A DNA stretch of 64,000 nt from Phycisphaerae bacterium (GTDB lineage: Bacteria > Planctomycetota > Phycisphaerae > Phycisphaerales > UBA1924): positions 1-64,000 of the forward strand of contig VGXM01000012.1 in NCBI GenBank assembly GCA_016873295.1, written 5' to 3'. Each line of letters starts with the position of its first letter. Position 1 is the first letter of the stretch. Of the stretch, positions 18,512-27,985 are shown one piece after another. The position numbers and the translations under genes are program-made. A model generated the notes under the pieces. That model saw only the letters and a program-made list of their open reading frames with translations, had not been told where the DNA came from and searched no databases.

Positions 18512-18638
18512 CCGCCCGCTCCTGCGTCCGCACCCCAGCGGCCCAGTCTACCGCCACTCGGAGTCAATCCGCGTCGCGCGCAGTGCGGAGGGGGCGAAAC
18601 CCCCCCGGGGCGTCCCCGGCCCGGCGAGCCCTCCAAGA

Positions 18639-18670
18639 CAAGGACCCCGCGGGCGGCCGCGGGGTCCTTG
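18639..18670 (-). terminator. Strong hairpin downstream of the 18761-21244 gene
   Basis: A perfect 14-bp stem (CAAGGACCCCGCGG / CCGCGGGGTCCTTG) with loop GCGG lies about 90 bp past the stop of the next minus-strand gene. There is no T-tract, so termination may be weak or the hairpin may protect mRNA. Confidence 0.45.
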
Positions 18671-18760
18671 GGGTTGCTGGGAGCTCGGCTTCTCGGGACC
18701 AGTGCGGAGCTGTGGGGGAAGTCCCGTCCGCCGCGCCCCAGCCCGTCGGCAGGGCGGGGA

Positions 18761-21244
18761 TCAGCAGCCGGCGTTGTAGAGGTTCAGGTACTCCAGCAGG
18801 TCGTTGAAGTCGATCACGCCGTCGCCGTTGAAGTCGACGCGGAGATCGCCCGCGTTGTAGAGATTGAGGAACTCGAGGAAGTCGTTGAAGTCGACCGTGC
18901 CGTCGCCGTTCATGTCGGCGTCGCAGGTGAAGGAGAGCGTGAGGGTGCCGGCGCCGAAGGCGCTGGTGCTGTTGCCGGCCACGCGGAACTGGTAGGTGAA
19001 GCCGGCGTCGACGCGGAAGTTGTCGATGATGCTCTGCGTGGAGCAGCCGGTGACGTTGGCGTTGTCGTTGCAGGCCAGCTCGCCGCCGCACGCGCCGCTG
19101 TGGACGCTGAGCACCGTGTTCCAGGCGGTCCCGGGGCACGTGGCCACGCGGATCCGCCCGCGGGCCGGGGGCGTGTAGTCGAAGAAGACGTCACGGCTCA
19201 GGGAGCTGTTGCAGGTCACCGCGAGGCTGTGGGTCGCCTCGGTCGTGTCGAAGGCGTTGGCGCCGATCACCGCCGTGGTCGCGGCCCAGCACTCGTCGTT
19301 GGCGGCCGCGGGCGGCGCCGCCGCGATCGACAGGTTCATCACGCTCGTGCCCGACAGGAACGCGCTCTGCGGGGCCGCGATGCGGATGTAGTAGGGCACC
19401 CCGGCGTTCAACGCGATGCGGGCGATGCGGCTGCGGTTGCTCGAGCAGCCGGAGCTCGGGCCCGTGTTGTAGTCGTTGTTGCACGCCATCTCCGTCCCGG
19501 CGCAGTCGGCGTAGACGGTGAGCGCCGTGTCGTAGTTGGACCCGCACGTCTCCACTCGATACTCCTGCGAGATCGGCGGGGTGAACACGAACCAGCGGTC
19601 CGCCTTCACCGCCGAGGTCACGCAGCTGGCGGACCAGGGCTCCTCAACCCACGCGCCGCACGGGCTCTGCCCCGCGCCCAGCACGTTGGTACCCAGGGCC
19701 ACCACCTCGGCCGTCGCGCACGTGTCGTTCGTCGCCACCGGCACGGCGGGGTCGACCTGCACCACCCCCGCCGACGACGCCGCGCTCCCGCACGAGTTGG
19801 ACGCCGTCGCCACGTACGACCCGGCGTCGGCCGGCGACAGCGGCGCCGTGATGCGCAGCTGCTTGTTCACCGCCACCATCTGGTACGTTGACCCGTTCCC
19901 CGACGGGCCCGGGAAGATGTCGCTCCCGTTCTTGCTCCACTGCACCGACAGCGGGGGCGACCCCGCCGCCGACGCGTTGAGGACGATGGAGCTCGTGCAT
20001 GCGGTGAAGTTCGAGGTCGCCGCCGGGTGCGCCGCGATCACCGCCGGGATGCACCCCGCCCCCGCGCGGTTCAGCTCGATCAGCCAGCTCCCCGGGGTGT
20101 CCGGGTCGAGGGACGGCGCCCCGACCAGCGTGTTGCCGTCGTCGCTGATGTCGAAGGCGTAGCCCAGGTGCGAGAGGCCCAGCCCGCCCGAGGTGAAGGT
20201 CCCGAACCCGGCGCTCGCCAGGTCCACGCCCTGCGAGACCAGGTAGTCGTTCAGGTCGCGCATCACGCCGCCCGTGTAGATGAACCCCCCGCGGATGAAG
20301 CTCCCGCAGGTGCTGTACTCCAGGATCCCCACGAACGTGTTGCCGTCGTCGGTCATCGCCGTCGGGAAGAAGCGCGGCGGGATGCCGCAGCCGGGCAGGG
20401 GCGTCCACCACGACGAAAGCGTCAGCGGGGCCTGCGAGATGTTGTAGAGGTCCGCCCGGTCCCACTGCGAGGTACCGGCGTTCCAGGTCCACCGCGTCAG
20501 CCAGCTCTCCGTCTGCCCGGTGCCGTCGTTGTACTTGAACGTCGTCCCGAGGATGATCGTCCCGTCGTCGTTGATCTGGAACTGGTCCACCGTGCGGTAG
20601 ACGATCCCGCCCGTCGAGTTCGGGCCGTCGGGCAGGTGCGTCCAGTCGTACGTGCTCGTGCCGCTGTTCCAGCGCCACACGCCCGGGCGGCCGCCGCTGG
20701 TCGAGCCCGCGACGTTGGGGCTCTCGCCGCCCACGATCACCGTGCCGTCCGCCGAGACCGCCATGGCCCGGGCCGTCGTCGTCGAGCCCAGCAGCTTGGT
20801 CGTCACCGGCGGAGTCACCCCGTAGTCGGTCACGTACCCGGCGAACGACCCCGGGCTGCTGCTGGAGCACTGCCCCACGATGAACCGCCCCGTCGACGAG
20901 ATGTCGCGCACGTTGCCGATGCTCGTGATGGTCGCCGCGAGCGGCGCGTTGGTCCACGCCATCGCCGTCGCGTCCCAGCGCGAGGCCGCGCTCCCCACCG
21001 TGCCCGCCGCGAACAGCCCGTCGTCCGAGCATGCGTTCAGGCTCGGGCTCGTGCCCGGCAGGGCGCCGATCGAGAGCGAACTCAGCCCCACCGTGTATCC
21101 CGAGCTCCCGCCGAACGCCTTGGTGCCGTCGTTGCTCACGCCCCACGGCACGCTCGGGTTCAGCACCACGATCCGCGGCTGGGCCGACGCCAGCCCGCAC
21201 ACGCCGGCGATCACCGCCGCCGACATCCACACTCCCTTATTCAT
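18761..21244 (-). CDS. Large secreted protein with propeller-like, Ig-like and PPC-like domains and dockerin tail
   Basis: An 827-aa exported protein. Signal peptide MNKGVWMSAAVIAGVCGLASAQ at 21244 with GAGGAG upstream. Residues about 25-430 contain repeats like 'DISSTGRFIVG' and 'ISDDGNTLVGAPSLD', as in HAF-type extracellular repeat proteins. An Ig-like domain follows (LSVQWSKNGSDIFPG … CGSAASSAG). Two modules similar to pre-peptidase C-terminal domains come next (DRWFVFTPP…YDTALTVYADC; DVFFDYTPPARG…TVLSVHSGACGGELACND). The tail has loops DMNGDGTVDFND and DFNGDGVIDFND and ends NAGC. No catalytic domain is visible, so it is probably an adhesive or structural protein. Its promoter overlaps a large palindrome shared with the divergent gene at 21455. 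Confidence 0.8.
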   Translation of the reverse strand: MNKGVWMSAAVIAGVCGLASAQPRIVVLNPSVPWGVSNDGTKAFGGSSGYTVGLSSLSIGALPGTSPSLNACSDDGLFAAGTVGSAASRWDATAMAWTNAPLAATITSIGNVRDISSTGRFIVGQCSSSSPGSFAGYVTDYGVTPPVTTKLLGSTTTARAMAVSADGTVIVGGESPNVAGSTSGGRPGVWRWNSGTSTYDWTHLPDGPNSTGGIVYRTVDQFQINDDGTIILGTTFKYNDGTGQTESWLTRWTWNAGTSQWDRADLYNISQAPLTLSSWWTPLPGCGIPPRFFPTAMTDDGNTFVGILEYSTCGSFIRGGFIYTGGVMRDLNDYLVSQGVDLASAGFGTFTSGGLGLSHLGYAFDISDDGNTLVGAPSLDPDTPGSWLIELNRAGAGCIPAVIAAHPAATSNFTACTSSIVLNASAAGSPPLSVQWSKNGSDIFPGPSGNGSTYQMVAVNKQLRITAPLSPADAGSYVATASNSCGSAASSAGVVQVDPAVPVATNDTCATAEVVALGTNVLGAGQSPCGAWVEEPWSASCVTSAVKADRWFVFTPPISQEYRVETCGSNYDTALTVYADCAGTEMACNNDYNTGPSSGCSSNRSRIARIALNAGVPYYIRIAAPQSAFLSGTSVMNLSIAAAPPAAANDECWAATTAVIGANAFDTTEATHSLAVTCNSSLSRDVFFDYTPPARGRIRVATCPGTAWNTVLSVHSGACGGELACNDNANVTGCSTQSIIDNFRVDAGFTYQFRVAGNSTSAFGAGTLTLSFTCDADMNGDGTVDFNDFLEFLNLYNAGDLRVDFNGDGVIDFNDLLEYLNLYNAGC

Positions 21245-21323
21245 GATCCGCTCCTCTGCCAGGAAGGCCATCCAGCCGCCGGACCGGCGCACGCCGAGCC
21301 TCAGCGCTCCGTTCATGGATCCC

Positions 21324-21352
21324 AACCTATCGGCCCCTCTCCTTTCAGTCAA
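21324..21352 (-). promoter_or_regulatory. Promoter of the 18761-21244 secreted-protein gene
   Basis: On the minus strand TTGACT (-35, 21347-21352), a 17-bp spacer and TAGGTT (-10, 21324-21329). The leader would be about 73 nt. The -35 overlaps the palindrome at 21349-21374. Confidence 0.4.
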
Positions 21353-21374
21353 GATGTTTGTGCAAACATTTTGA
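21349..21374. promoter_or_regulatory. 26-bp AT-rich palindrome, putative operator between divergent genes
   Basis: Inner arms ATGTTTG and CAAACAT around a central TG, with outer arms TCAA and TTGA. Eleven of thirteen position pairs are complementary. In about 70% GC DNA this is conspicuous. It covers part of the -35 of the minus-strand gene and lies upstream of the plus-strand promoter at 21397-21425, which fits a repressor or activator site serving one or both genes. Confidence 0.6.
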
Positions 21375-21396
21375 TGGAAATCTTCAGCGACACCCC

Positions 21397-21425
21397 TTGT
21401 GAACCCCGAAGCTCCCTGCTACTCT
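21397..21425 (+). promoter_or_regulatory. Possible promoter of the putative DNA-binding protein gene
   Basis: TTGTGA (21397-21402), a 17-bp spacer and TACTCT (21420-21425). Transcription would begin near 21432, about 23 nt before the ATG at 21455. This argues against the longer frame opening at about 21374. Confidence 0.3.
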
Positions 21426-21454
21426 GGCTTCTGCTTCGGTTTCCGGATTCGGAT

Positions 21455-22666
21455 ATGCAAACAAAACCCGTCTCATTCGTCGAAGACAGTCGGCTCGCCC
21501 TGCAGGAGCTTCGCCGGACCCTCATCGAGCTGTTCGCCGCGATCGAGGCGGACCCGTCGGCGCCCCAGGAGGTGGCCCGGCGGTTCGGGATCAACCGCAA
21601 CCTGACCTGGAAGCTGTCCAAGGTGATGACGGCCCACGACCCGTTCGCGTCGCTCAACTACATCCCGGGCGAGCAGGGGATTCTGCTGGCGCTGGACGCG
21701 TTCGCCAAGGCGGGGGCGTCGCGGGAGCGTGTGGAGAACGTCTCCGCGGCCGTGCGCCGGTTCCGGCAGGTGATCGGCACGCACGCCGACGACCGCGAGC
21801 AGTTCGAGCTCACATTGGAGAGCATGGGGCTGTTTGAGCGCGAGGGTCGCCCGGAGGGGGGGCGCGAGCAGGCCTACCGGGGCAACAGCATGGTGTGGGG
21901 CGTGCATGCGCGCACGAGGCTGGCGTCGATGTTCCTGGCGCCGGGGGACGCGCCCGGCACCGTCGACTTCGTGCTCATCGCGGGCCTGCTGGGGTTCCGG
22001 CGCCTGCGTCCGAACGCCAAGTGGCGGCTCTTCCGGTCGCAACTGCACGACGACAAGGGGGGTTCCTTGCGGATGCGCCCGGACCCGCTCGACCTCGCGG
22101 TCCGGAGCGACGTCCCGCACCTGCTCCCCTCCTTCTGCTCGGAGAACATGCCGGAGATCGAAGTGTTGACCGGCGCGGACGGGATCGAATACATGCTGCC
22201 GGGCGGGCCGGTGGGGAAGCAGGCGGCGTTCGACGTGTTCATGGGGTACATCGCCCGCGGGCTTCCGCTGTACCGCGACGAGACCAACCAGTACGGCTCG
22301 GGCGCGGCCCCGATCACGCTCCCGACCGAGTCGCTGGTCTTCGACGTGCTGGCCCACCGCGACGTGGCGTTGCAGGTGAAGCCGGAGGTGCTGCTCTACG
22401 GCTACCCGCACGGCGGGACGGAGAGCCCGGCCGCCCAGACGCTCCACAACCGCCTGCCGTGCAACGAGCGGGCGGTGGAGCTGGCCGGTCCGCCCCCGGC
22501 GGTGGCGACGCCCGCGGTGCCGCGGTACTCGCGCCTGGCGGAGTTCGTGTACGAGCGCATGGGCTGGAGGCCCGCCGAGTTCACCGGTCTGCGGGTCACG
22601 ATGCCGTTCCCGCCCATGTCGTCTCGCGTCGTCCTGCGCTGGCCCCTGCCCGAGAAGCCCGCCTGA
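21455..22666 (+). CDS. Putative HTH DNA-binding protein of unknown family
   Basis: A 403-aa soluble protein with no signal peptide. The N-terminus has an amphipathic helix (ALQELRRTLIELFAAIEA) followed by a possible helix-turn-helix (EVARRFGINRNLTWKLSKVM), which suggests a transcription regulator. A conserved-looking middle (FELTLESMGLFEREGR…AYRGNSMVWGVHARTRLASMFLAPG) and a long C-terminal domain (DVPHLLPSFCSENMPEIE; FVYERMGWRPAEFTGLRVTM) are not assigned to a family. No clear ribosome-binding site precedes the ATG at 21455; the promoter position supports this start. It is divergent from a secreted-protein gene and separated from it by a 26-bp palindrome that it may bind. DNA binding is inferred only from the N-terminal pattern. 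Confidence 0.7.
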   Translation: MQTKPVSFVEDSRLALQELRRTLIELFAAIEADPSAPQEVARRFGINRNLTWKLSKVMTAHDPFASLNYIPGEQGILLALDAFAKAGASRERVENVSAAVRRFRQVIGTHADDREQFELTLESMGLFEREGRPEGGREQAYRGNSMVWGVHARTRLASMFLAPGDAPGTVDFVLIAGLLGFRRLRPNAKWRLFRSQLHDDKGGSLRMRPDPLDLAVRSDVPHLLPSFCSENMPEIEVLTGADGIEYMLPGGPVGKQAAFDVFMGYIARGLPLYRDETNQYGSGAAPITLPTESLVFDVLAHRDVALQVKPEVLLYGYPHGGTESPAAQTLHNRLPCNERAVELAGPPPAVATPAVPRYSRLAEFVYERMGWRPAEFTGLRVTMPFPPMSSRVVLRWPLPEKPA

Positions 22667-22765
22667 CCCGGGGCGAGCGCCCTGCCTACCCCGGGATTCG
22701 CGTGAGGACCCGCTCATCCCGTGCGCATGGCCCCGCCCGCGTCGGGGGATTGCGCCCCGTCGTCG

Positions 22766-24343
<1,578 letters not shown>

Positions 24344-24468
24344 GGGCGTTCCTTCCGGGCACGAGGGCTCGATCCAACCGCAATCCAAACCATGGGCGGG
24401 TTGAGAGGGACGGAAGGTTAGGGGCCGCCGGTGGCGTCTTCTACCGGCGAGGGATGCCGCGACGCGGG

Positions 24469-25509
24469 CTACCTCTCCGCGCCCGGCGGGGTGGGCTGCC
24501 CGTTGGGCTTGCGGCGGATCTCGAAGCGGACGAGTCGGCTGTCGGCCTCGACGCGGAGGGGCGAGGGGACGAGGTTGAAGACGGCGTCCTTGCTGGTGAT
24601 GCCGCGCTCCAACTCCTCGAACCCCAGGACGACGGTGGCGGAGATCCTGAGTTCGCCGGAGCGGACCTGGGCGATGAGGTCGCTGGGCCCGCTCACGCGG
24701 ACGTTGCGGATGAACTGGTCCTCGGGCTTGATGACGACCTCGAAGCGGGCCATCTCGCTGCCGGCGAGCCAGACGCCGACGGGGACGGCCGGGAGCTCGA
24801 CCTGGGCGGTGCGGCTGCGGAGCGTGAGCTGGACGTCGGCGGTGGAGGGTTCGACGCGGACACCCACGACCCCGTCGAGCTCCGGCGGGGGGCGGAGGGG
24901 CACGCGCGTCAGGGTCTCGCGCCGCCCGGGGACGAGGTTGCGGAGGGCGGCGGGCTCGAGCCTGAGGCTGACGGTGGGTTCGCGGGCGCCGAGGCGGTCG
25001 AGGGCGCGGCCCGGGCCCCGGAGCTGGGCCGTGGGGGGCGTGACGTCGGGGGCGCCGTCGAGTTCCGCGTCGCCGGCGTCCACAACGACGCGGGCCTCGG
25101 CCTGGCGGACCTGGTCGACCTCGGCAAGGACCTCGGCGGGGTCGACGCGGGAGACGGTGACGCCGGTCTCGCGCACGATGGGCAGGCCCCGGATCGCGTC
25201 GCGGAGCATGACGGCCCGGGTGCCGACCTCGAGGGGCACGCCCGCCATGCCGGGCGCGAGCCTCACGCCCTCGCGCAGGCGCCGCTCGACCCGTTCCAGC
25301 GACCCGGCGGGGCCGGTGAGGGTGATGCCCACGCGACCGGTCCACCCCGTGTTGGCGCCGACCGCGACCAGGCGATCGCTCTGGGCGTCCACGACGAAGG
25401 TCACGTCGGTGGCGAACTCGCGGGAGCGGAGGCTCTCGGACTCGGCGAAGATCCAGACCAGGAGCGCGACGATCGTGGTGATGACGATGGCGCCCAGGTT
25501 CCTAGGCAT
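24469..25509 (-). CDS. ybbR: YbbR-domain protein (CdaR-like regulator of CdaA)
   Basis: A 346-aa protein with one N-terminal membrane helix ([20 protein letters not shown]) and an extracytoplasmic region of YbbR-type repeats (for example [60 protein letters not shown]). In Firmicutes CdaR is the membrane partner that modulates diadenylate cyclase CdaA. The ATG at 25509 overlaps the end of cdaA by 8 bp, so translation is probably coupled. This gene pair is the conserved cdaA-cdaR arrangement, but the usual third gene glmM is missing and atpA follows instead. Confidence 0.85.
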   Translation of the reverse strand: MPRNLGAIVITTIVALLVWIFAESESLRSREFATDVTFVVDAQSDRLVAVGANTGWTGRVGITLTGPAGSLERVERRLREGVRLAPGMAGVPLEVGTRAVMLRDAIRGLPIVRETGVTVSRVDPAEVLAEVDQVRQAEARVVVDAGDAELDGAPDVTPPTAQLRGPGRALDRLGAREPTVSLRLEPAALRNLVPGRRETLTRVPLRPPPELDGVVGVRVEPSTADVQLTLRSRTAQVELPAVPVGVWLAGSEMARFEVVIKPEDQFIRNVRVSGPSDLIAQVRSGELRISATVVLGFEELERGITSKDAVFNLVPSPLRVEADSRLVRFEIRRKPNGQPTPPGAER

Positions 25510-26473
25510 TGCGGGCCTCCGCGCTGTCGCGGGCCTCGGCGATCTCGCCCGCGGTGAGCGGGGCGCCCGAGGCGCTGTTGGCCGCCTCCTCGGCGCTCAT
25601 GGCCGGCTCGGAGGGGGCGGGCTCCAGGGGGGGCTCGGCGGCGTGGGTGTCGGGCCCCGCCCGCCCCCGCCTGGGCGTCACCCTCGACAGGCGACGCGTC
25701 AGCTCCTTCTCGAGCTCCTCGGGGGACATGGGCGTGCTGAGGCGCCCGCGCTCGGCGATGCGGATCGCGCCCGTCTCCTCGCTCACCACCACGACGAGGG
25801 CGTCGCACTCCTTGGAGACGCCCACCGCGGCCCGGTGCCGCGACCCCAGCGACGGGTCGGGCATCTCGGCGGGCTCGGCCAGGGGGAGCTGCACCGCCGC
25901 GGCCCGGACCACGCGCCCCTTGACCACCACCGCCAGGTCGTGCAGGGCCGAGCCGGGGAAGAAGATGGTCTGGAGGAGTCGGGCGGAGAGCTCGGCGTTG
26001 AGGGGCGTGCCGCCCTCGACCACGCCCGCCAGCCCCACCTGGCGCTCCAGCACGATGAGGGCGCCGAACTTGGCCCTCGACAGGTACTTGCAGGCGTCGG
26101 CCAGCTCGCCCGTGACGAAGGCGATCTCCTTGGGCGTGCCGCGCAGGAACCCCGCCTCGCCCAGGCGGATCAGGGCCCGGCGGAGCTCGGGCTGGAAGAT
26201 CACGATGAGCGAGACCGCGACCAGGGCCAGGAAGCGGTCATAAAGGAACCCGAGGCGCTGGAAGCTGGAGGCCCCGGCGAAGCGCGAGGCGATGGTCCCG
26301 AGCACGAGGACGACGAAGAGCCCCTTGAGCGCGCCCGCCGCCCGCGTGCCCTGCACGAAGCGGACGATGAGGTAGACGACGATCCAGATGAGGGCGAGCT
26401 CGACCGCGACCTCGGCGGTCGAGTACGCGCGCAAGCGCTGCACCAGGTCCTGGAGCGACTGAAGGTCGAGCAC
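25502..26473 (-). CDS. cdaA: Diadenylate cyclase CdaA (c-di-AMP synthase), variant active site
   Basis: A membrane-bound enzyme making c-di-AMP from two ATP. 323 aa from a GTG at 26473 (MLDLQSLQDLVQRLRAYSTA). Three N-terminal membrane helices (VAVELALIWIVVYLIVRFVQ; LKGLFVVLVLGTIASRF; FLALVAVSLIVIF) precede the DAC domain. The RHR motif is present (GSRHRAAVGVSKE). The usual DGA motif reads HDLAVVV: the Asp is kept but Gly is Leu. A long acidic/Ala-rich C-terminal tail follows. The gene overlaps ybbR and is divergent from the NifU-like gene; a palindromic repeat element sits in the shared upstream region. The start codon has no strong ribosome-binding site, and the frame upstream to 26635 is unlikely to be coding. 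Confidence 0.88.
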   Translation of the reverse strand: MLDLQSLQDLVQRLRAYSTAEVAVELALIWIVVYLIVRFVQGTRAAGALKGLFVVLVLGTIASRFAGASSFQRLGFLYDRFLALVAVSLIVIFQPELRRALIRLGEAGFLRGTPKEIAFVTGELADACKYLSRAKFGALIVLERQVGLAGVVEGGTPLNAELSARLLQTIFFPGSALHDLAVVVKGRVVRAAAVQLPLAEPAEMPDPSLGSRHRAAVGVSKECDALVVVVSEETGAIRIAERGRLSTPMSPEELEKELTRRLSRVTPRRGRAGPDTHAAEPPLEPAPSEPAMSAEEAANSASGAPLTAGEIAEARDSAEARNA

Positions 26474-26515
26474 GCCTGAGTCTAGTGTGCCGGTCCGGCG
26501 GACGCCGCGTTCCCC

Positions 26516-26595
26516 GTGCCACGACCGTGCGCCCTTGGGCACGGTCGTGTCTTGGGGGGCGCACGACTGTCCGCAGATCCGAACAGCCGTGGCAC
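26516..26595. repeat. Diverged copy of the GTGCCACG-bounded palindromic element
   Basis: An 80-bp element bounded by GTGCCACGACC and CCGTGGCAC. Left hairpin: arms CACGACCGTGC (26520-26530) and GCACGGTCGTG (26539-26549). Right hairpin: 26562-26591, the same CACGACTGT…ACAG(C)CGTG theme with two mismatched pairs. It has none of the 19-bp internal units seen in the copies at 60.9-61.2 kb. It lies between divergent cdaA and the NifU-like gene. Confidence 0.75.
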
Positions 26596-26658
26596 GCCGG
26601 TCCCACCGGGGCCATTCCAAGGAGGCCGCTCCCATCGGGGGCGGGCCTAGCGTCGGGC

Positions 26659-26925
26659 GTGAGTTTCAGGGTGGTCAAGTTCCAGGAGACGCCGAACCCC
26701 AACGCCGTCAAGTGCGTGCTGGACCGAGCGGTCGCGGCGGAGCGGCGTTCCTTCTTCAGCGCCGAGCAGGCGGGGGGCGACCCGATCGCGTCGGCGCTCT
26801 TCGCGATCCCGGGGGTGACCAACGTGCTGATGAGCGACGACTGGGTGACGGTGGGCACGGCGCCAGGGTCGGACTGGAAGGCCGTGAAGGCGGGGATCTC
26901 GCGGGTGCTGCGTGAAGCTCCTTGA
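26659..26925 (+). CDS. Small NifU/Nfu N-terminal domain protein
   Basis: An 88-aa cytoplasmic protein consisting only of the Nfu N-terminal domain (PF08712-like): FQETPNPNAVKCVLDRAV, ADPIASALFAIPGV-like segment and NVLMSDDWVTVGTAPGSDWK. In full Nfu scaffold proteins this domain precedes a CxxC iron-sulfur-binding domain, which is missing here. GTG start at 26659. The end overlaps the start of mutY by 14 nt, so the two are translated as a unit. A link to Fe-S loading of MutY is an attractive inference, not shown by sequence. Confidence 0.8.
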   Translation: MSFRVVKFQETPNPNAVKCVLDRAVAAERRSFFSAEQAGGDPIASALFAIPGVTNVLMSDDWVTVGTAPGSDWKAVKAGISRVLREAP

Positions 26926-27976
26926 GCGCGACGCCGAACTGGTGCGGTCGCTGCGGGCGTGGTTCGAGGGGCACGCCCGCGCGTTCCCCTGGCGCACGAG
27001 CCCCCGCGACCCCTTCGCCAGCCTGGTGAGCGAGGTGATGCTCCAGCAGACCCAGGCGGCGCGGGTCGCGGAGCGGTTCGGCGCGTTCATGGCCCGATTC
27101 CCGACCGCGGCGGCCCTGGCCCGGGCCGAAAGGGACGAGGTGCTGGCCCTGTGGTCCGGGCTGGGGTACTACCGGCGGGCGCGGCACCTGCACGAGGCGG
27201 CCCGCGCGATCGTCGAACGCTTTGCGGGCGTGACGCCGACCGACGCCGCGGACCTGCGGACGCTGCCCGGGGTTGGGCGGTACACGGCGGGAGCGGTGGC
27301 GTCGATCGCGGGGGGGAGACCCGAGCCGATCGTCGACGGCAACGTGGCCCGCGTGCTGCTGCGCCTGGAGGGCAAGGCCCTCCGGCACGGGAGCCCCCGC
27401 GCCCTGTCGTGGTCGTGGGCGCGGGCGGCGGCGTTGGCGTCGATCGCCGGGGCCCGCGCGGGCGCGTTCAACGAGGGCCTCATGGAACTGGGCGCGACGG
27501 TGTGCACGCCCAGGAATCCGGGCTGCGGGCGCTGCCCCCTGGGCGGGGCGTGCCGTGCGCGCAAGGCGGGTCGGCAGGACCGGATCCCGCTCCCCAAGTC
27601 TCCGGCGCGGCGTGCATTGCTCCGCCTGGCCTCGGCGGTGGTGCTTGACGTGGACGGGCGGGTGCTGGTCGAACGGCGCCCGGACGCCGGGCTCTGGGGC
27701 GGGCTCTGGCAGGCCCCGACGCTCGATCGCGGGGCGACGCGGCGGGCCCTGTCGGCGTACGCGGGGGCCGCGGGCCTGAGGCGGGTCGATTGCGTCATGC
27801 ATCGGACCACGCACCGCGACGTCGTGATCATGGTGTACCGCGGGCGGTGGGCGGGGACGTCGGCGCCGGGCCGACGCTGGGTCTCGGCGGGGGACCTGGG
27901 GTTGATCGCGCTCGCCACGCCCCAGCGCCGGATCCTGGAATCGGCGCTGCGGGCGTCGCCTCGCTCGGCGCGGTAA
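26912..27976 (+). CDS. mutY: A/G-specific adenine glycosylase MutY
   Basis: A base-excision repair enzyme removing adenine mispaired with 8-oxoguanine. 354 aa, normal length; GTG start at 26912 inside the 3' end of the preceding gene. Catalytic Glu lies in SEVMLQQTQAARV; the helix-hairpin-helix is LPGVGRYTAGAVASIA; the catalytic Asp is in VDGNVARV; and the [4Fe-4S] cluster loop C-x6-C-x2-C-x5-C is complete (CTPRNPGCGRCPLGGAC). A NUDIX-like C-terminal domain for 8-oxoG recognition starts around residue 235 (VVLDVDGRVLVERRPDAGLW). A glycosyltransferase gene follows after 9 bp. Confidence 0.95.
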   Translation: MKLLERDAELVRSLRAWFEGHARAFPWRTSPRDPFASLVSEVMLQQTQAARVAERFGAFMARFPTAAALARAERDEVLALWSGLGYYRRARHLHEAARAIVERFAGVTPTDAADLRTLPGVGRYTAGAVASIAGGRPEPIVDGNVARVLLRLEGKALRHGSPRALSWSWARAAALASIAGARAGAFNEGLMELGATVCTPRNPGCGRCPLGGACRARKAGRQDRIPLPKSPARRALLRLASAVVLDVDGRVLVERRPDAGLWGGLWQAPTLDRGATRRALSAYAGAAGLRRVDCVMHRTTHRDVVIMVYRGRWAGTSAPGRRWVSAGDLGLIALATPQRRILESALRASPRSAR

Positions 27977-27985
27977 CCTCCCGGC

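Noticed and set aside
20027-21454. N-terminal extension of the putative HTH gene to 20027
   Set aside because: It is antisense to the dockerin-protein gene and would cross a promoter and the palindrome; the residues are Arg/Pro-rich shadow.
24344-25345. N-terminal extension of atpA to 859 aa
   Set aside because: AtpA homologues begin near MKINTGE; the upstream part is an out-of-frame reading of ybbR.
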